Positions 35,650 through 45,352 of a DNA stretch of 64,000 nt are shown one piece after another (the stretch's first letter is position 1; every line of letters begins with the position of its first letter). The position numbers and the translations under genes are program-made. The DNA lies in contig NZ_CAKLPY010000001.1 of NCBI RefSeq assembly GCF_923079645.1, positions 1,178,001-1,242,000 of the forward strand, in the 5' to 3' direction. Source of the stretch: Emticicia aquatica (lineage in GTDB: Bacteria; Bacteroidota; Bacteroidia; Cytophagales; Spirosomataceae). A model generated the notes under the pieces. The model ran no database searches. It saw only the letters and a program-made list of their open reading frames with translations, and had not been told where the DNA came from.

Positions 35650-36162
35650 ATGAAAATCGAAGAGAATAAAGTTGTAAAAATTGTATATGAACTCCAAGTT
35701 GGAGAAGGAGAAAATCGTGAACTTATTGAAATCGTGCAAGATGACGAACCAATGGTTTTTATTCAAGGTTTAAGCGGACTTCCAGAAACTTTTGAACAAA
35801 ATTTGAATGGATTACAAGCAGGTGATGAATTTAAGTTTTCGGTAAGTGCTGAAGAAGGTTACGGCGAACCAGACCCTGAAGCAATTATTGATTTTCCAAT
35901 TGAAAATTTCAAGATTGAAGATGGTGAAATTCCTGAAGGAATGCTTGAAATTGGTAATTTTATTCCTTTCTCGAATGAAGATGGTAATAGAATGAATGGC
36001 AGAATCACAGAAATACATGAAGATTATGTACTTCTTGATTTCAACCATCCATTAGCTGGTCAGCAAATGCACTTTGAAGGAAAAGTTCTTGCCGTGAGAA
36101 ATGCAACTTCCGAAGAAATTGCTCACGGGCATGTGCATGGTGAAGGTGGCGTAACTCATTAA
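35650..36162 (+). CDS. slyD: FKBP-type peptidyl-prolyl cis-trans isomerase, SlyD-like
   Basis: 170 residues. The FKBP fold is interrupted by an IF (insert in flap) chaperone domain; visible landmarks are IQGLSGLPETFEQNLNGLQA and EEGYGEPDPEAIIDF, with VLLDFNHPLAGQQMHFEGKV closing the fold. The end HGHVHGEGG is a short histidine-rich tail that may bind metal, shorter than in enterobacterial SlyD. Cytoplasmic folding helper. Its stop codon overlaps that of the deaminase gene by 4 bp. Confidence 0.92.
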   Translation: MKIEENKVVKIVYELQVGEGENRELIEIVQDDEPMVFIQGLSGLPETFEQNLNGLQAGDEFKFSVSAEEGYGEPDPEAIIDFPIENFKIEDGEIPEGMLEIGNFIPFSNEDGNRMNGRITEIHEDYVLLDFNHPLAGQQMHFEGKVLAVRNATSEEIAHGHVHGEGGVTH

Positions 36163-36635
36163 GCGTTTTCTCCAAATTGAACTGCTTCAACCCCAAATTT
36201 CCTTAAGAAATCTACGCCTTCATCATTAGGAATTCCTTTGTATTGGGCGTATGATTTCCAATAAAAAACTTTTTTTATTTTCATCGAATAAATCACCCTT
36301 GCACACGAAATACAAGGAGATAAGGTCACATAAAGTGTTGAGCCTTCAATATTAGCTCCATTTTTTGAAGCATATAAAATTGCATTTTGTTCTGCATGTA
36401 ATGCCAAAGAACAACTTCCTTTAGAATCCCGTGGGCACCCATGTTCAGGATATTCTTCGTCACAATTATGTGTACCAGCTGGTGGGCCATTGTATCCAAT
36501 TGAAATAATTCGCGTATCTTTCGTTAGAACCGCACCTACTTGGGCTTTCACACAATGAGAACGATATGCCAGATTTTGTGCTAATTCCATGAATATTTCA
36601 TCAAAGTCTGGTCGATGCTTCACAACTTTTTCCAT
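36159..36635 (-). CDS. Deoxycytidylate/cytidine deaminase family protein
   Basis: 158 residues. Zinc ligands and catalytic glutamate are in HAEQNAIL and PCISCARVI; the upstream CDEEYPEHGCPRD segment and the SYNGPPAGTHNC-like GYNGPPAGTHNC match the dCMP deaminase (ComEB) group. It probably converts dCMP to dUMP for thymidylate synthesis. All catalytic residues are present. Single gene, divergent from the DUF2911 gene. Confidence 0.92.
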   Translation of the reverse strand: MEKVVKHRPDFDEIFMELAQNLAYRSHCVKAQVGAVLTKDTRIISIGYNGPPAGTHNCDEEYPEHGCPRDSKGSCSLALHAEQNAILYASKNGANIEGSTLYVTLSPCISCARVIYSMKIKKVFYWKSYAQYKGIPNDEGVDFLRKFGVEAVQFGENA

Positions 36636-36696
36636 ATTAATATCGTTACTTGTAATGCTAAATGAAAAGATTTTTTTGTAATCAAAACGCTAAATT

Positions 36697-37311
36697 ATGA
36701 AATCTTACCCAAAGAGAACACCGTCGATTGTATTTCTTTTTCTATTATTAATCTATTCCTCAACCATCGCTAGAGCAGAAATACTAGTTGATAGTATTGT
36801 AAAACCGCAAATCCGTAATAGTCCAATCGTGATTGCAAATTTAAAAACAACTGAAAATAATTACGTAAAATGTACTTATGGACAACCATTAAAAAAAGGT
36901 AGAGAAATTTTCGGAAATCTAGTTCCTTACGGGAAATTATGGCGAACTGGGGCAAATGAAGCAACAGAAATCACTTTTACAACAAACGTTAAAATTGGAG
37001 AAACAAACTTAGCGGCCGGAACATATACTCTTTTTAGTATTCCTGATAAAGAAAAATGGACAATTATTTTAAATTCTGAACTAGGTCAATGGGGTGATTT
37101 TAGTTATGATGCCAATAAAAATGTACTGATTTATGAAACGGGCGTTCAATTAAACTCTGACATTTACGAAGGATTCACGATTCAATTTGAAGATATTCAA
37201 AATGGTTTTAATATGTATCTGTTATGGGATAATGTAAAAATTAGTGTTCCAATTATGAAAATTGGAGAAATTGAAAAAAATACTAAAAAGAAGAAACGAA
37301 GAAAAAATTAA
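36697..37311 (+). CDS. DUF2911 secreted protein
   Basis: 204 residues. Signal peptide (FLFLLLIYSSTIARA), then a DUF2911 domain: CTYGQPLKKGREIFGNLVPY, LWRTGANEATEITFTTNVKI, LAAGTYTLFSIPDKEKWTII. The C-terminus is strongly lysine/arginine rich (KKKKRRKN). DUF2911 has no established function; it is frequent in Bacteroidota and is probably periplasmic or surface-linked. Confidence 0.88.
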   Translation: MKSYPKRTPSIVFLFLLLIYSSTIARAEILVDSIVKPQIRNSPIVIANLKTTENNYVKCTYGQPLKKGREIFGNLVPYGKLWRTGANEATEITFTTNVKIGETNLAAGTYTLFSIPDKEKWTIILNSELGQWGDFSYDANKNVLIYETGVQLNSDIYEGFTIQFEDIQNGFNMYLLWDNVKISVPIMKIGEIEKNTKKKKRRKN

Positions 37312-37345
37312 TATTTTGGCACAAATAAATTTTGTGCCAAAATAT
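37311..37345. terminator. Hairpin between DUF2911 gene and M43 protease gene
   Basis: Perfect 15-bp inverted repeat (37311-37325 with 37331-37345) that overlaps both stop codons. A T run is weak, so termination efficiency is uncertain. Confidence 0.6.
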
Positions 37346-38622
37346 CAATACAAAGCAACTTTTTTCTGAATCACCTGCTGAACTGAAGTAACAGTAAGAA
37401 TATAAATTCCTGGTGATAAATCTTTATTCTTCAAAGTAATAACTGTACTTGGTAAATCTGTATAGGATTCGTTATAAATTTCACGACCAAAATTATCACG
37501 CAAAACGACATTGAAATCTTGAAAATCAGGCAATAATATTTGAAACTGAAGATTATTTAGTGGCAAAGGGTTTTGGAAATTCACTTGCAAAGTTTCAGAA
37601 GGTGGTAACTGAAACTTTGCATAATTAAGTACTCTTTTTCGTCTTTTACTCAAATCAAGAGCCGCTCTCATTCTTTCTTTTTGGCCTTGAGTAAAAATAT
37701 TCATACATGAATCAGGAGAATAATCCATATAATTTTCAATCATATTCCTTGTTCGTGTTCCAGAACAAGTTGAAAAAATATCCTTACAAAATGCAGAATT
37801 ATTTGACCCTGCTGCAATTGGGGTATCAGCTACATAATCAGTACCGCATCTTTCATCACCCCATGTATGATATAATCCCATCCAATGGCCAATTTCATGC
37901 GTTACTGTTCTGCCAAAACTATAAATTCCTTTTGTATTCGTACCAATTTTTTTTCCAAAAACAGTATAATCAATAAAAACACCATCTAGTCGTTCATTGG
38001 ATTCAGAGTCAAGCCCTTCAATTGATTCAGCAAAAGGAAATTCACCATAACCAATATAACTTGAACTGAAAGTTGCTATCCAAATATTAAGATATTTATT
38101 ACTATCCCAATAAGCAAGATTAGACATTATTTCTCTATCAGCATCATTAACTATATTAAAATCTTTTTTGGTTGAATAAGAGCGTGTGATTCCTGTAGAT
38201 GGCTTTCCTAAAGGGTCAATATTTGCTAAAAAAAACTCAATTTCAACATCAGCACCAACTGGATTAGTGTTATAACCTAATGTACCTTCTTTTTTTCTAT
38301 AGTCTTCGTTTAAAACTTTAATTTGAGAATATATCTGTTCATCAGAAATATTATTTCCTATAATTGCTCCATTTGCTTGGTTATGAATAACATGAACAAC
38401 TACCGGAATTCTAATAATCTCCGCTGCAATCCTAAAGTTTTTTTGAGAATTTATCTGTGCTTCAAGTGCTTGCTCATACCTAATTTTTCGTACACTATAT
38501 TGTGAATTAGAAAATTTTGCAATGGAATCACATACTTCATTCGCACAAATACGTGTTTTTTGAGCCATTGAAGTAAATCCAACCAAAACAAAAAAAAGTA
38601 AAATGTTTATTTTTTTTTTCAT
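37345..38622 (-). CDS. Secreted M43-family zinc metalloprotease with T9SS sorting tail
   Basis: 425 residues from the start at 38622, which opens a signal peptide (MKKKINILLFFVLVGFTSMA); a longer frame from 38664 lacks one. The metzincin motif HEIGHWMGLYH gives zinc ligands His242, His246 and His252 and catalytic Glu243, as in pappalysin-like M43 proteases; the Met-turn is likely in YMDYSPDSCMNIFTQGQ. The C-terminal 70 residues (NFGREIYNES ... LSPGIYILTVTSVQQVIQKK VALY) look like a type A por-secretion tail. It should be exported by the type IX system and degrade proteins outside the cell. Confidence 0.9.
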   Translation of the reverse strand: MKKKINILLFFVLVGFTSMAQKTRICANEVCDSIAKFSNSQYSVRKIRYEQALEAQINSQKNFRIAAEIIRIPVVVHVIHNQANGAIIGNNISDEQIYSQIKVLNEDYRKKEGTLGYNTNPVGADVEIEFFLANIDPLGKPSTGITRSYSTKKDFNIVNDADREIMSNLAYWDSNKYLNIWIATFSSSYIGYGEFPFAESIEGLDSESNERLDGVFIDYTVFGKKIGTNTKGIYSFGRTVTHEIGHWMGLYHTWGDERCGTDYVADTPIAAGSNNSAFCKDIFSTCSGTRTRNMIENYMDYSPDSCMNIFTQGQKERMRAALDLSKRRKRVLNYAKFQLPPSETLQVNFQNPLPLNNLQFQILLPDFQDFNVVLRDNFGREIYNESYTDLPSTVITLKNKDLSPGIYILTVTSVQQVIQKKVALY

Positions 38623-38673
38623 AAAATTAAAGACGAGAACATTAACACTTTGGGTTGCAAGCATTTATGTAAT

Positions 38674-39624
38674 CTAGTTTGCCTCAGATTTTTCGTAAGC
38701 TTTCAAAATATCACGCACTAACTTGTGCCTAACTACATCTCTATCATCCAACTCAATAAATCCGATTCCTTTAATATCTTTCAAAATATGTAAGGCATCA
38801 GCCAGACCAGATTTTTGTTTGGTAGGCAAGTCAATTTGCGTTTTATCTCCTGTTATAAATGCTTTTGAAAGTGGCCCCATTCTCGTTAAAAACATTTTAA
38901 TCTGCATTGGTGTTGTATTTTGGGCTTCGTCAAGCAAAATAAAAGCATTATTCAACGTTCGACCACGCATATAAGCAAGCGGAGCAATTTCGATCGTATG
39001 ATTTTCAATATAAAATTTGAGCTTTTCAGATTGAATCATATCTTCCAACGCATCATAAATTGGACGTAAGTAAGGGTCAATTTTTTCCTTCAAATCTCCT
39101 GGCAAAAAACCAAGATTTTCACCCGCTTCAACTGCAGGTCTTGTAATTATAATTTTTTTAACTTGTTTTTCCTTCAAAGCCTTCACAGCAAGAGCAACAG
39201 CTGTATAAGTTTTTCCAGTTCCAGCAGGACCGGTTGCAAAAACAATATCAAACGTTTTTCCTGCTTCAACCATTTTTTTTTGGTTAGCAGTTTTTGCCTT
39301 GATTGCGTTACCTTTTGTGCCTATTAAAATTAGTTCATCATCAGGAGTTTCATGCGTGGCAGATTCTGCATCTTCTTTCAAATAACTTTTTACTTGTTCG
39401 GTTGATAACCTACCATATTTTTGCAAATGCTGAATCAGCAAATCTAGCACATCAGAAATTCGATTTATTTCATCTGTATTTCCTTTAATCAATATTTGAT
39501 TTCCACGCGAAATAATTTTGCTCAATGGAAATGCACTCGCCACTTCTTTGATATTAATATTTTCTACTCCAAGAAAATCAGTCAAAGAAATTTCTTCATC
39601 CAACGTAAATACTTTATCTGTCAA
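38674..39624 (-). CDS. PhoH-family ATPase
   Basis: 316 residues. N-terminal KH-like region, then a P-loop ATPase with Walker A GPAGTGKTYTAVALAVKAL, the RPAVEAGENLGFLPGDL segment and Walker B FILLDEAQNTTPMQ. PhoH/YbeZ proteins work with the endonuclease YbeY in rRNA maturation in some bacteria; the partner gene is not adjacent. Upstream lies the 257-bp gap shared with dnaB. Confidence 0.93.
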   Translation of the reverse strand: MTDKVFTLDEEISLTDFLGVENINIKEVASAFPLSKIISRGNQILIKGNTDEINRISDVLDLLIQHLQKYGRLSTEQVKSYLKEDAESATHETPDDELILIGTKGNAIKAKTANQKKMVEAGKTFDIVFATGPAGTGKTYTAVALAVKALKEKQVKKIIITRPAVEAGENLGFLPGDLKEKIDPYLRPIYDALEDMIQSEKLKFYIENHTIEIAPLAYMRGRTLNNAFILLDEAQNTTPMQIKMFLTRMGPLSKAFITGDKTQIDLPTKQKSGLADALHILKDIKGIGFIELDDRDVVRHKLVRDILKAYEKSEAN

Positions 39625-39731
39625 AATTAAAATGTTTTGTTAAATCGTTGTAAATTGTACCAAACTATCGACCAAATCACTAAGACTATTATTCAGTATA
39701 TAGACTTATTGTGACACCCAAAGTTCAAAAA

Positions 39732-39760
39732 TTATTCACATATTTGCTTATTTTTCCACA
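39732..39760 (+). promoter_or_regulatory. Two DnaA-box-like sites upstream of dnaB
   Basis: TTATTCACA (39732-39740) and TTTTCCACA (39752-39760) both fit TTWTNCACA and are in the same orientation, 20 bp apart. The 257-bp gap between phoH and dnaB is very AT-rich. This could be DnaA control of dnaB, or part of an origin-like region. Confidence 0.35.
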
Positions 39761-39881
39761 AAAAAATATCAAAAAGTTACTTTACTACTGATTATCAGTC
39801 TTTTATAAAACTTTTAAGGTTTTGATTAAATGGATAGCACTTTTAAAAAACCTTTTTTCTTCTTAACATTGTGTTAATATT

Positions 39882-41504
39882 ATGGAAAAAAGTTATCAAA
39901 ATAATTCGTCTAATAGCAACCAAAATCCAAGAGGCTTTGGAAAAAACCTCTTTTTAGAAACTTTGCGTACAGAAACTGGTAAACTTCCTCCACAAGCCAT
40001 CGAACTTGAAGAAGCTGTTTTGGGTGCTTTAATGATTGAAAAAGATGCACTCACGGCGGTTGTTGATATTCTTCAGCCATCGAGTTTTTACCGCGAATCA
40101 CACCAAAGAATCTATAATGCAATTCTGCAGCTTTTTGGTAAATCCGAGCCAATTGATATGCTTACAGTTACAACTCAACTGAGAAGTAATGGTGAGTTAG
40201 AATTCGTAGGTGGAGCTTCATATTTAGTCAAATTAACAAATAAAGTTAATTCGGCCGCTAACATTGAATTTCATGCCCGTATAATCACTCAATCTGCGAT
40301 TAAACGTGACATGATAAAAATTGCAGGGGATATTTTAAAGGATGCCTACGAGGACACAACTGATGTTTTCAATCTTTTAGATAAAACTGAGCAAACTTTC
40401 TTTGAAATTTCCGAAAGAAATATTCGTAAAAATTACGCTGATGCAAGTACCATCATGCGTGCAACGATTGAAGAGTTAGAGAAAAAGAAAAATAATAAAG
40501 ATGGCTTAACGGGTGTTGCCAGTGGTTTTACAGCACTTGATAGAATTACAAGTGGTTGGCAAAATACCGAGCTAACAATTATTGCAGCCAGACCTGCGAT
40601 GGGAAAAACTGCTTTTGTAGTTTCGGCAATGAGAAATGCCGCCGTCGAATGGAATATACCAGTTGCGATGTTTTCACTCGAAATGTCAGCAACACAATTG
40701 ATGTTACGTTTGATTTCAGCTGAAGCCGAAATAGACAGTAATAAACTAAGAAAAGGTAAACTCGAAAACCACGAATGGGTTCAATTACACCAAAAAATTA
40801 AAAATTTATCAGCTGCTCCAATTTATATTGACGATACTCCTGCCCTTTCGATTTTGGAAATGCGGGCTAAATGTCGTCGTTTAAAAGCTCAATTTGATAT
40901 TGGTCTAGTAATTATTGATTATTTGCAGCTAATGACTGCTGATAGTGGTGGCGGGGCAAAAGGAAATCGGGAACAAGAAATTGCCGCTATTTCAAGAGCA
41001 ATGAAAAATCTTGCAAAAGAAATCAATGTTCCAGTGATTGCTCTTTCTCAATTAAGTCGTGCTGTTGAAACGCGTGGTGGAGATAAAAGACCTCAACTTT
41101 CAGATTTACGTGAATCTGGTTCGATTGAGCAAGATGCCGATATGGTTATGTTTTTGTATCGTCCTGAATATTATAAAATCACACAAGATGAACAAGGAAA
41201 TTCAACCGAAGGCATTGGTGAGGTAATTATTGCCAAAAATAGAAGTGGTGATGTTGATACTGTTAAGCTAAAGTTTATTGGAAAATATACGAAATTTACC
41301 GATTTAGACGGTTTTTATTCTCCTTTACCTGGACAAGATGGTTTTGGAGATTTCAATATGCCAAAACCAATAAATACGGCAAATTCGTTAGAAAGTTTTG
41401 AAAAAAGTGTTAATCCAAGTCCCAATTTGGGTGGAACTGTAACACTAGGTAGTAAAGCCAATAAACCACGAAATTTGGATGATGAAAAGGATTTTCCATT
41501 TTAA
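39882..41504 (+). CDS. dnaB: Replicative DNA helicase
   Basis: 540 residues, a little longer than the usual 450-520 because of a low-complexity N-terminus (about 35 residues) and C-terminal tail (about 60 residues). N-terminal helical domain (AIELEEAVLGALMIEKDALT), RecA-like C-terminal domain with Walker A ARPAMGKTAFVVSAMRNA, VIIDYLQLM and the DLRESGSIEQDADMVMFLYR motif. No intein is present. It unwinds DNA at the replication fork. A perfect 11-bp hairpin (41510-41520 with 41529-41539) follows the stop. Confidence 0.96.
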   Translation: MEKSYQNNSSNSNQNPRGFGKNLFLETLRTETGKLPPQAIELEEAVLGALMIEKDALTAVVDILQPSSFYRESHQRIYNAILQLFGKSEPIDMLTVTTQLRSNGELEFVGGASYLVKLTNKVNSAANIEFHARIITQSAIKRDMIKIAGDILKDAYEDTTDVFNLLDKTEQTFFEISERNIRKNYADASTIMRATIEELEKKKNNKDGLTGVASGFTALDRITSGWQNTELTIIAARPAMGKTAFVVSAMRNAAVEWNIPVAMFSLEMSATQLMLRLISAEAEIDSNKLRKGKLENHEWVQLHQKIKNLSAAPIYIDDTPALSILEMRAKCRRLKAQFDIGLVIIDYLQLMTADSGGGAKGNREQEIAAISRAMKNLAKEINVPVIALSQLSRAVETRGGDKRPQLSDLRESGSIEQDADMVMFLYRPEYYKITQDEQGNSTEGIGEVIIAKNRSGDVDTVKLKFIGKYTKFTDLDGFYSPLPGQDGFGDFNMPKPINTANSLESFEKSVNPSPNLGGTVTLGSKANKPRNLDDEKDFPF

Positions 41505-41509
41505 ACAAT

Positions 41510-41539
41510 ATTTTTCCTTTTAATTAAGAAAGGAAAAAT
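41510..41539. repeat. Inverted repeat between dnaB and murI
   Basis: Perfect 11-bp stem with an 8-nt loop. It lacks an immediate T run in the dnaB direction, so it may be a weak terminator or a stabilising 3' hairpin; it lies 15 bp before the murI start. Confidence 0.45.
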
Positions 41540-41553
41540 CTACTCATTTTTTC

Positions 41554-42333
41554 ATGATTGGTGTTTTCGACTCAGGCATCGGCGGATTGACTTTATTGCA
41601 CGAAATTATTGAGCAATTGCCAAATGAGCAGTATTGCTACTATGCTGATACTGAAAATGTTCCCTACAGTACGAAAACTGAAGAACAAATCAAGGAATTT
41701 GTTGAAAATGCTGTCAACTTTTTTCTCCAAAAAAATGTAAAAGCAATCGTTTTGGCTTGCAATACTGCTACAAATGTTTGTGTTGAAGATTTAAGAAGTC
41801 GACTGAACATTCCAATTATTGCCATTCAGCCAGCCGTTAAAGTGGCTGTTGATTATGATTCTACGAAATTGAATGGTGCAAGAAAAAAAATATTGGTTTG
41901 TGCAACACCAATAACACTTCGTTCTGATAGATTTCAACGTTTAGTTGATTCTCTTAATGCAGATACAATTGTTGAAAGAATGGCTTTGCCAGAATTAGTA
42001 AAGTTTGCTGAAAATGAAATTTTTGACGGTCCTTCATTTAATTATATAAAGGAAACTTTGAATCAGATTGAACTGCGTAAATTTGGCTCTTTTGTATTAG
42101 GATGTACTCATTTTACTTATTTTGAGCCAATATTCAAGAAATTAGCTCCTCAATTAAGTATTTTTGATGGAAATGAAGGCACGGCTAGACATTTAAAAAA
42201 TATTTTAGAAAAAATGAATTTGCTTGAAAATAGTCAGAGCAAATTTTCCATTGAATACATCGAATCGGGCAAGCCAACGGTAAACATAATGCGATTTAAT
42301 AGATATATTGATTTTATTAAAACATTATACTAA
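41554..42333 (+). CDS. murI: Glutamate racemase
   Basis: 259 residues. It supplies D-glutamate for peptidoglycan. FDSGIGGLTLL at the N-terminus, the first catalytic cysteine in LACNTATN and the second in LGCTHF are all present. The protein starts almost at the catalytic aspartate region, as in many Bacteroidota homologues. The gene follows dnaB by 49 bp and overlaps the end of the GNAT gene by 9 bp. Confidence 0.95.
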   Translation: MIGVFDSGIGGLTLLHEIIEQLPNEQYCYYADTENVPYSTKTEEQIKEFVENAVNFFLQKNVKAIVLACNTATNVCVEDLRSRLNIPIIAIQPAVKVAVDYDSTKLNGARKKILVCATPITLRSDRFQRLVDSLNADTIVERMALPELVKFAENEIFDGPSFNYIKETLNQIELRKFGSFVLGCTHFTYFEPIFKKLAPQLSIFDGNEGTARHLKNILEKMNLLENSQSKFSIEYIESGKPTVNIMRFNRYIDFIKTLY

Positions 42334-42831
42334 TTCTTTTCGCATCACATAATCATTCATCCAATATGGTCCAATAGGAATATCTTCTTCTAAAAGCATC
42401 TTAAAACCAACCTTTTCATAAAAAAAACGAGCTTTATTGAATCTATTTACATTTAAGTCTAAGGTTTTAACACCTAATTTCGTTAATTGATTTTCCACTT
42501 CCTCTAAGATTTTTCGGCCAAAACCTCCCCCTTGAAAATCAGGATTCAAGTATAACTTATTCAATTTATAAATCTTATTTTTATCATCTTTTTCAGAATA
42601 AGAAGCAAACGAAACGACTTGATTATCAATCAGTTGTAAAACAAATGTTTGACCATTATTCATTTGTTCTGCTAATGCCTCTTCACTATAAATCAAATCA
42701 AACATGTATTGTGGTTGCTCCTTTCCAAGAATAGGTTCGTATGTAACAAACCAAGTTTTATTAGCAATTTCTCGAATCACTTTAATATCTTTGTGCGTTG
42801 CATTTCTGTAGGTAACTCCTTGTTGAGACAT
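42325..42831 (-). CDS. GNAT-family N-acetyltransferase
   Basis: 168 residues from the start at 42831 (MSQQGVTYRNATHKDI); an upstream ATG at 42879 is in frame but less likely, since the GNAT fold begins right after the later one. The acetyl-CoA motif A is YLNPDFQGGGFGRKILEEVE, followed by LDLNVNRFNKARFFYEKVGF. The acceptor substrate is unknown; small-molecule or protein acetylation is possible. Confidence 0.88.
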   Translation of the reverse strand: MSQQGVTYRNATHKDIKVIREIANKTWFVTYEPILGKEQPQYMFDLIYSEEALAEQMNNGQTFVLQLIDNQVVSFASYSEKDDKNKIYKLNKLYLNPDFQGGGFGRKILEEVENQLTKLGVKTLDLNVNRFNKARFFYEKVGFKMLLEEDIPIGPYWMNDYVMRKELV

Positions 42832-42940
42832 AGTCTTAAATTTTATAAATTTATAGGCAAATATAAACTCTGCTTGCATAACATTTTGTTAATTTGCACT
42901 AAAATTATTTCTGCGAATCAATTTTCGCTACAACAAAAAT

Positions 42941-43708
42941 ATGAAACCACTAATATTAGTTACCAACGATGATGGAATAACATCTAAAGGAATTGCTGTT
43001 TTAATTGAAGTAATGAGAAAAATCGGTGAAGTTTTTGTTGTTGCTCCCGATAGCCCAAATTCTGGAATGGGTCATGCAATTACTGTAGATAGTACGATTC
43101 ATGTTAAAAAAAATAAAATATTCAAAAATATAGAAGCCTACGAGTGTTCGGGAACACCCGCCGATTGTGTAAAATTGGCAAAACATCATTTTTTGAAAGA
43201 CCGTAAGATTGATTTAGTAGTAAGTGGAATTAATCATGGACTAAATTCTTCTATTTCAGTCATTTACTCGGGAACAATGTCTGCCGCTGTTGAAGGAGCA
43301 ATAGAAGGGATTCCTTCAATCGGTTTTTCTTTAGATGATTTTAAGTATGATGCAGAGTTTACTCACATTAAACGTTGGATAAAACGCATTACTGAGAAAG
43401 CTTTAGCAAACGAATTTCCTGCAAATGTTGCTTTAAATGTTAATTTTCCTGCTTACAGTGAAAATCCTATTAAAGGTGTAAAAATCTGCCGTCAAACAAA
43501 TGGTTATTGGCACGAAGAATTTGATGCAAGAAAAGACCCACATGGGCGTCCATATTTTTGGATGGGTGGCGATTTCGTGAATCGAGAACCAAATGCTGAA
43601 GGAACAGATTTACACGCATTAAGTCAAAATTATGTTGCAATTGTACCTGTGCATTACGATATGACTGCCCATAATACAATTAAAGAATTGAAAAGGTGGA
43701 AACTTTGA
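42941..43708 (+). CDS. surE: 5'/3'-nucleotidase SurE
   Basis: 255 residues. Metal-dependent phosphatase of nucleoside monophosphates. The signature LVTNDDGITSKGIAVL (6-21) holds the metal-binding aspartates; PDSPNSGMGHAITVD, SGTPADCVKLAKHHF and VVSGINHGLNSS are conserved family segments. Complete. It lies 48 bp upstream of the GH3-family gene in the same direction. Confidence 0.95.
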   Translation: MKPLILVTNDDGITSKGIAVLIEVMRKIGEVFVVAPDSPNSGMGHAITVDSTIHVKKNKIFKNIEAYECSGTPADCVKLAKHHFLKDRKIDLVVSGINHGLNSSISVIYSGTMSAAVEGAIEGIPSIGFSLDDFKYDAEFTHIKRWIKRITEKALANEFPANVALNVNFPAYSENPIKGVKICRQTNGYWHEEFDARKDPHGRPYFWMGGDFVNREPNAEGTDLHALSQNYVAIVPVHYDMTAHNTIKELKRWKL

Positions 43709-43755
43709 TTAGTACAACAAAATAGAATCATTAACTTATTATTTCATGTAAATAT

Positions 43756-45306
43756 ATGGCAGTTTTAGGTAGATTATTGAAAAGTAGTATCAAATTTACA
43801 AGTACTATTCAACAAATCAGAAAAATTAAACCAGCTAAATGGCAAAAAAAAGCTTTTACGAAACTCATTTCAAAGGCTCGTTATACTCAATTTGGTGAAA
43901 AATTTAATTTTGAAGAAATTTTAAGTTCAGCCATTTTTGAAGGAGATACTGAGTTTTATGAAAAATATAAAAAATATGTTCCAATTTATGATTATAGTAA
44001 AATTTATCAAGATTGGTGGTATAAAGCTCGATTGGGTGAAAAAAATGTGTGTTGGCCTGGTAAAGTAAAATATTTTGCCTTGAGTTCGGGAACTTCTGAT
44101 GCTGCGTCTAAAGCAATTCCAGTTACTAAGGATATGATTAAAGCTATTCAGAGAACGAGTATTAATCAAATTATTACACTAGGACAATATACTTCATTGC
44201 CAGCAGATTTGTATGAAAAAGGCTATTTAATGCTAGGTGGAAGCACCGCCTTGAATGAAGTTGATTCACATTATGAAGGTGATTTGAGCGGTATAACTAC
44301 TGGAACAATCCCGATTTGGTTTCAAAACTTTTATAAACCAGGTCAAAAAATTTCTGCACTAAAAGATTGGGAAAATAAACTTGAAGACATTACAATAAAT
44401 GCTCCAAACTGGGATATTGGATTTTTAGCGGGTGTACCTGCATGGCATACAATTTTACTCGAAAGAATTATAAAAAGATATAATCTAAATAATATTCATG
44501 AAATGTGGCCTAATTTGACCGCATTTGCATGGGGCGGAGTTTCGTTAGAACCATACAAACAAGGGCTTGAAAAATTATTTGGAAAACCAGTAATCTATAT
44601 TGAAACATACATGGCTTCAGAAGGATTCTTGGCTTACCAAGACCGTCCAGATGGAAATTTAAGATTAGTCTTAAATCGAGGTATATTCTTTGAATTTATA
44701 CCTTTTAATGAAAACAATTTTGATGAAGACGGTAATTTAGTTTCAAATCCTGAAACTTTAATGGTTCAGGATGTTGAAGAAGATATTGATTATGCACTTC
44801 TAATTTCTACTTGTGCTGGAGCTTGGCGTTATTTAATTGGCGATACAGTTAAATTTACTGATAAAAAACGCATGGAAATCAAAATTACTGGAAGAACAAA
44901 GCATTTTTTGAGTTTATGTGGAGAACATCTTTCAGTTGACAATATGAATCATGCCATTGAAATTGTTTCTAAAGATTTAGGGCTTGATATCAGAGAGTTT
45001 ACTGTAATTGGAGTAAAACATCCACCTCTTTTTGCTCATCAATGGTATATCGCTACTGATGATAAAGTGGATGAACAACAACTTTGCGAATTAATTGACA
45101 AAAAGATTTGCGAACTAAACGATGATTATGCTGTTGAGAGGAAACATGGTTTGAAAAATATTTTTGTAAAAGCACTTCCAAGTCAGGCATTTTATGATTG
45201 GATGAAAATGAAAGGTAAAGTTGGTGGTCAACACAAATTTCCGAGAGTTTTAAAAGGGAAATTAATTGATGAATGGGAAACATTTTTAAAAGAAAATTAT
45301 TCCTGA
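43756..45306 (+). CDS. GH3 auxin-responsive-promoter family protein
   Basis: 516 residues. A member of the bacterial branch of the GH3 family of acyl-adenylate/thioester-forming enzymes (ANL superfamily): the phosphate loop is LSSGTSDAASKAIPVTKD, motif YMASEGFLAYQD and the linker ITGRTKHFLSLCGEHLSVDN are recognisable. In plants GH3 proteins join amino acids to jasmonate or auxin; bacterial members have no agreed role. Probably transcribed with surE. Confidence 0.88.
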   Translation: MAVLGRLLKSSIKFTSTIQQIRKIKPAKWQKKAFTKLISKARYTQFGEKFNFEEILSSAIFEGDTEFYEKYKKYVPIYDYSKIYQDWWYKARLGEKNVCWPGKVKYFALSSGTSDAASKAIPVTKDMIKAIQRTSINQIITLGQYTSLPADLYEKGYLMLGGSTALNEVDSHYEGDLSGITTGTIPIWFQNFYKPGQKISALKDWENKLEDITINAPNWDIGFLAGVPAWHTILLERIIKRYNLNNIHEMWPNLTAFAWGGVSLEPYKQGLEKLFGKPVIYIETYMASEGFLAYQDRPDGNLRLVLNRGIFFEFIPFNENNFDEDGNLVSNPETLMVQDVEEDIDYALLISTCAGAWRYLIGDTVKFTDKKRMEIKITGRTKHFLSLCGEHLSVDNMNHAIEIVSKDLGLDIREFTVIGVKHPPLFAHQWYIATDDKVDEQQLCELIDKKICELNDDYAVERKHGLKNIFVKALPSQAFYDWMKMKGKVGGQHKFPRVLKGKLIDEWETFLKENYS

Positions 45307-45318
45307 ACATGACCTAAA

Positions 45319-45350
45319 AAAGGCCTGAATTATTAATAATTCAGGCCTTT
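45319..45350. terminator. Bidirectional terminator after the GH3-family gene
   Basis: Perfect 14-bp stem (45319-45332 with 45337-45350), 4-nt loop, A and T runs on the flanks. Confidence 0.87.
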
Positions 45351-45352
45351 TA

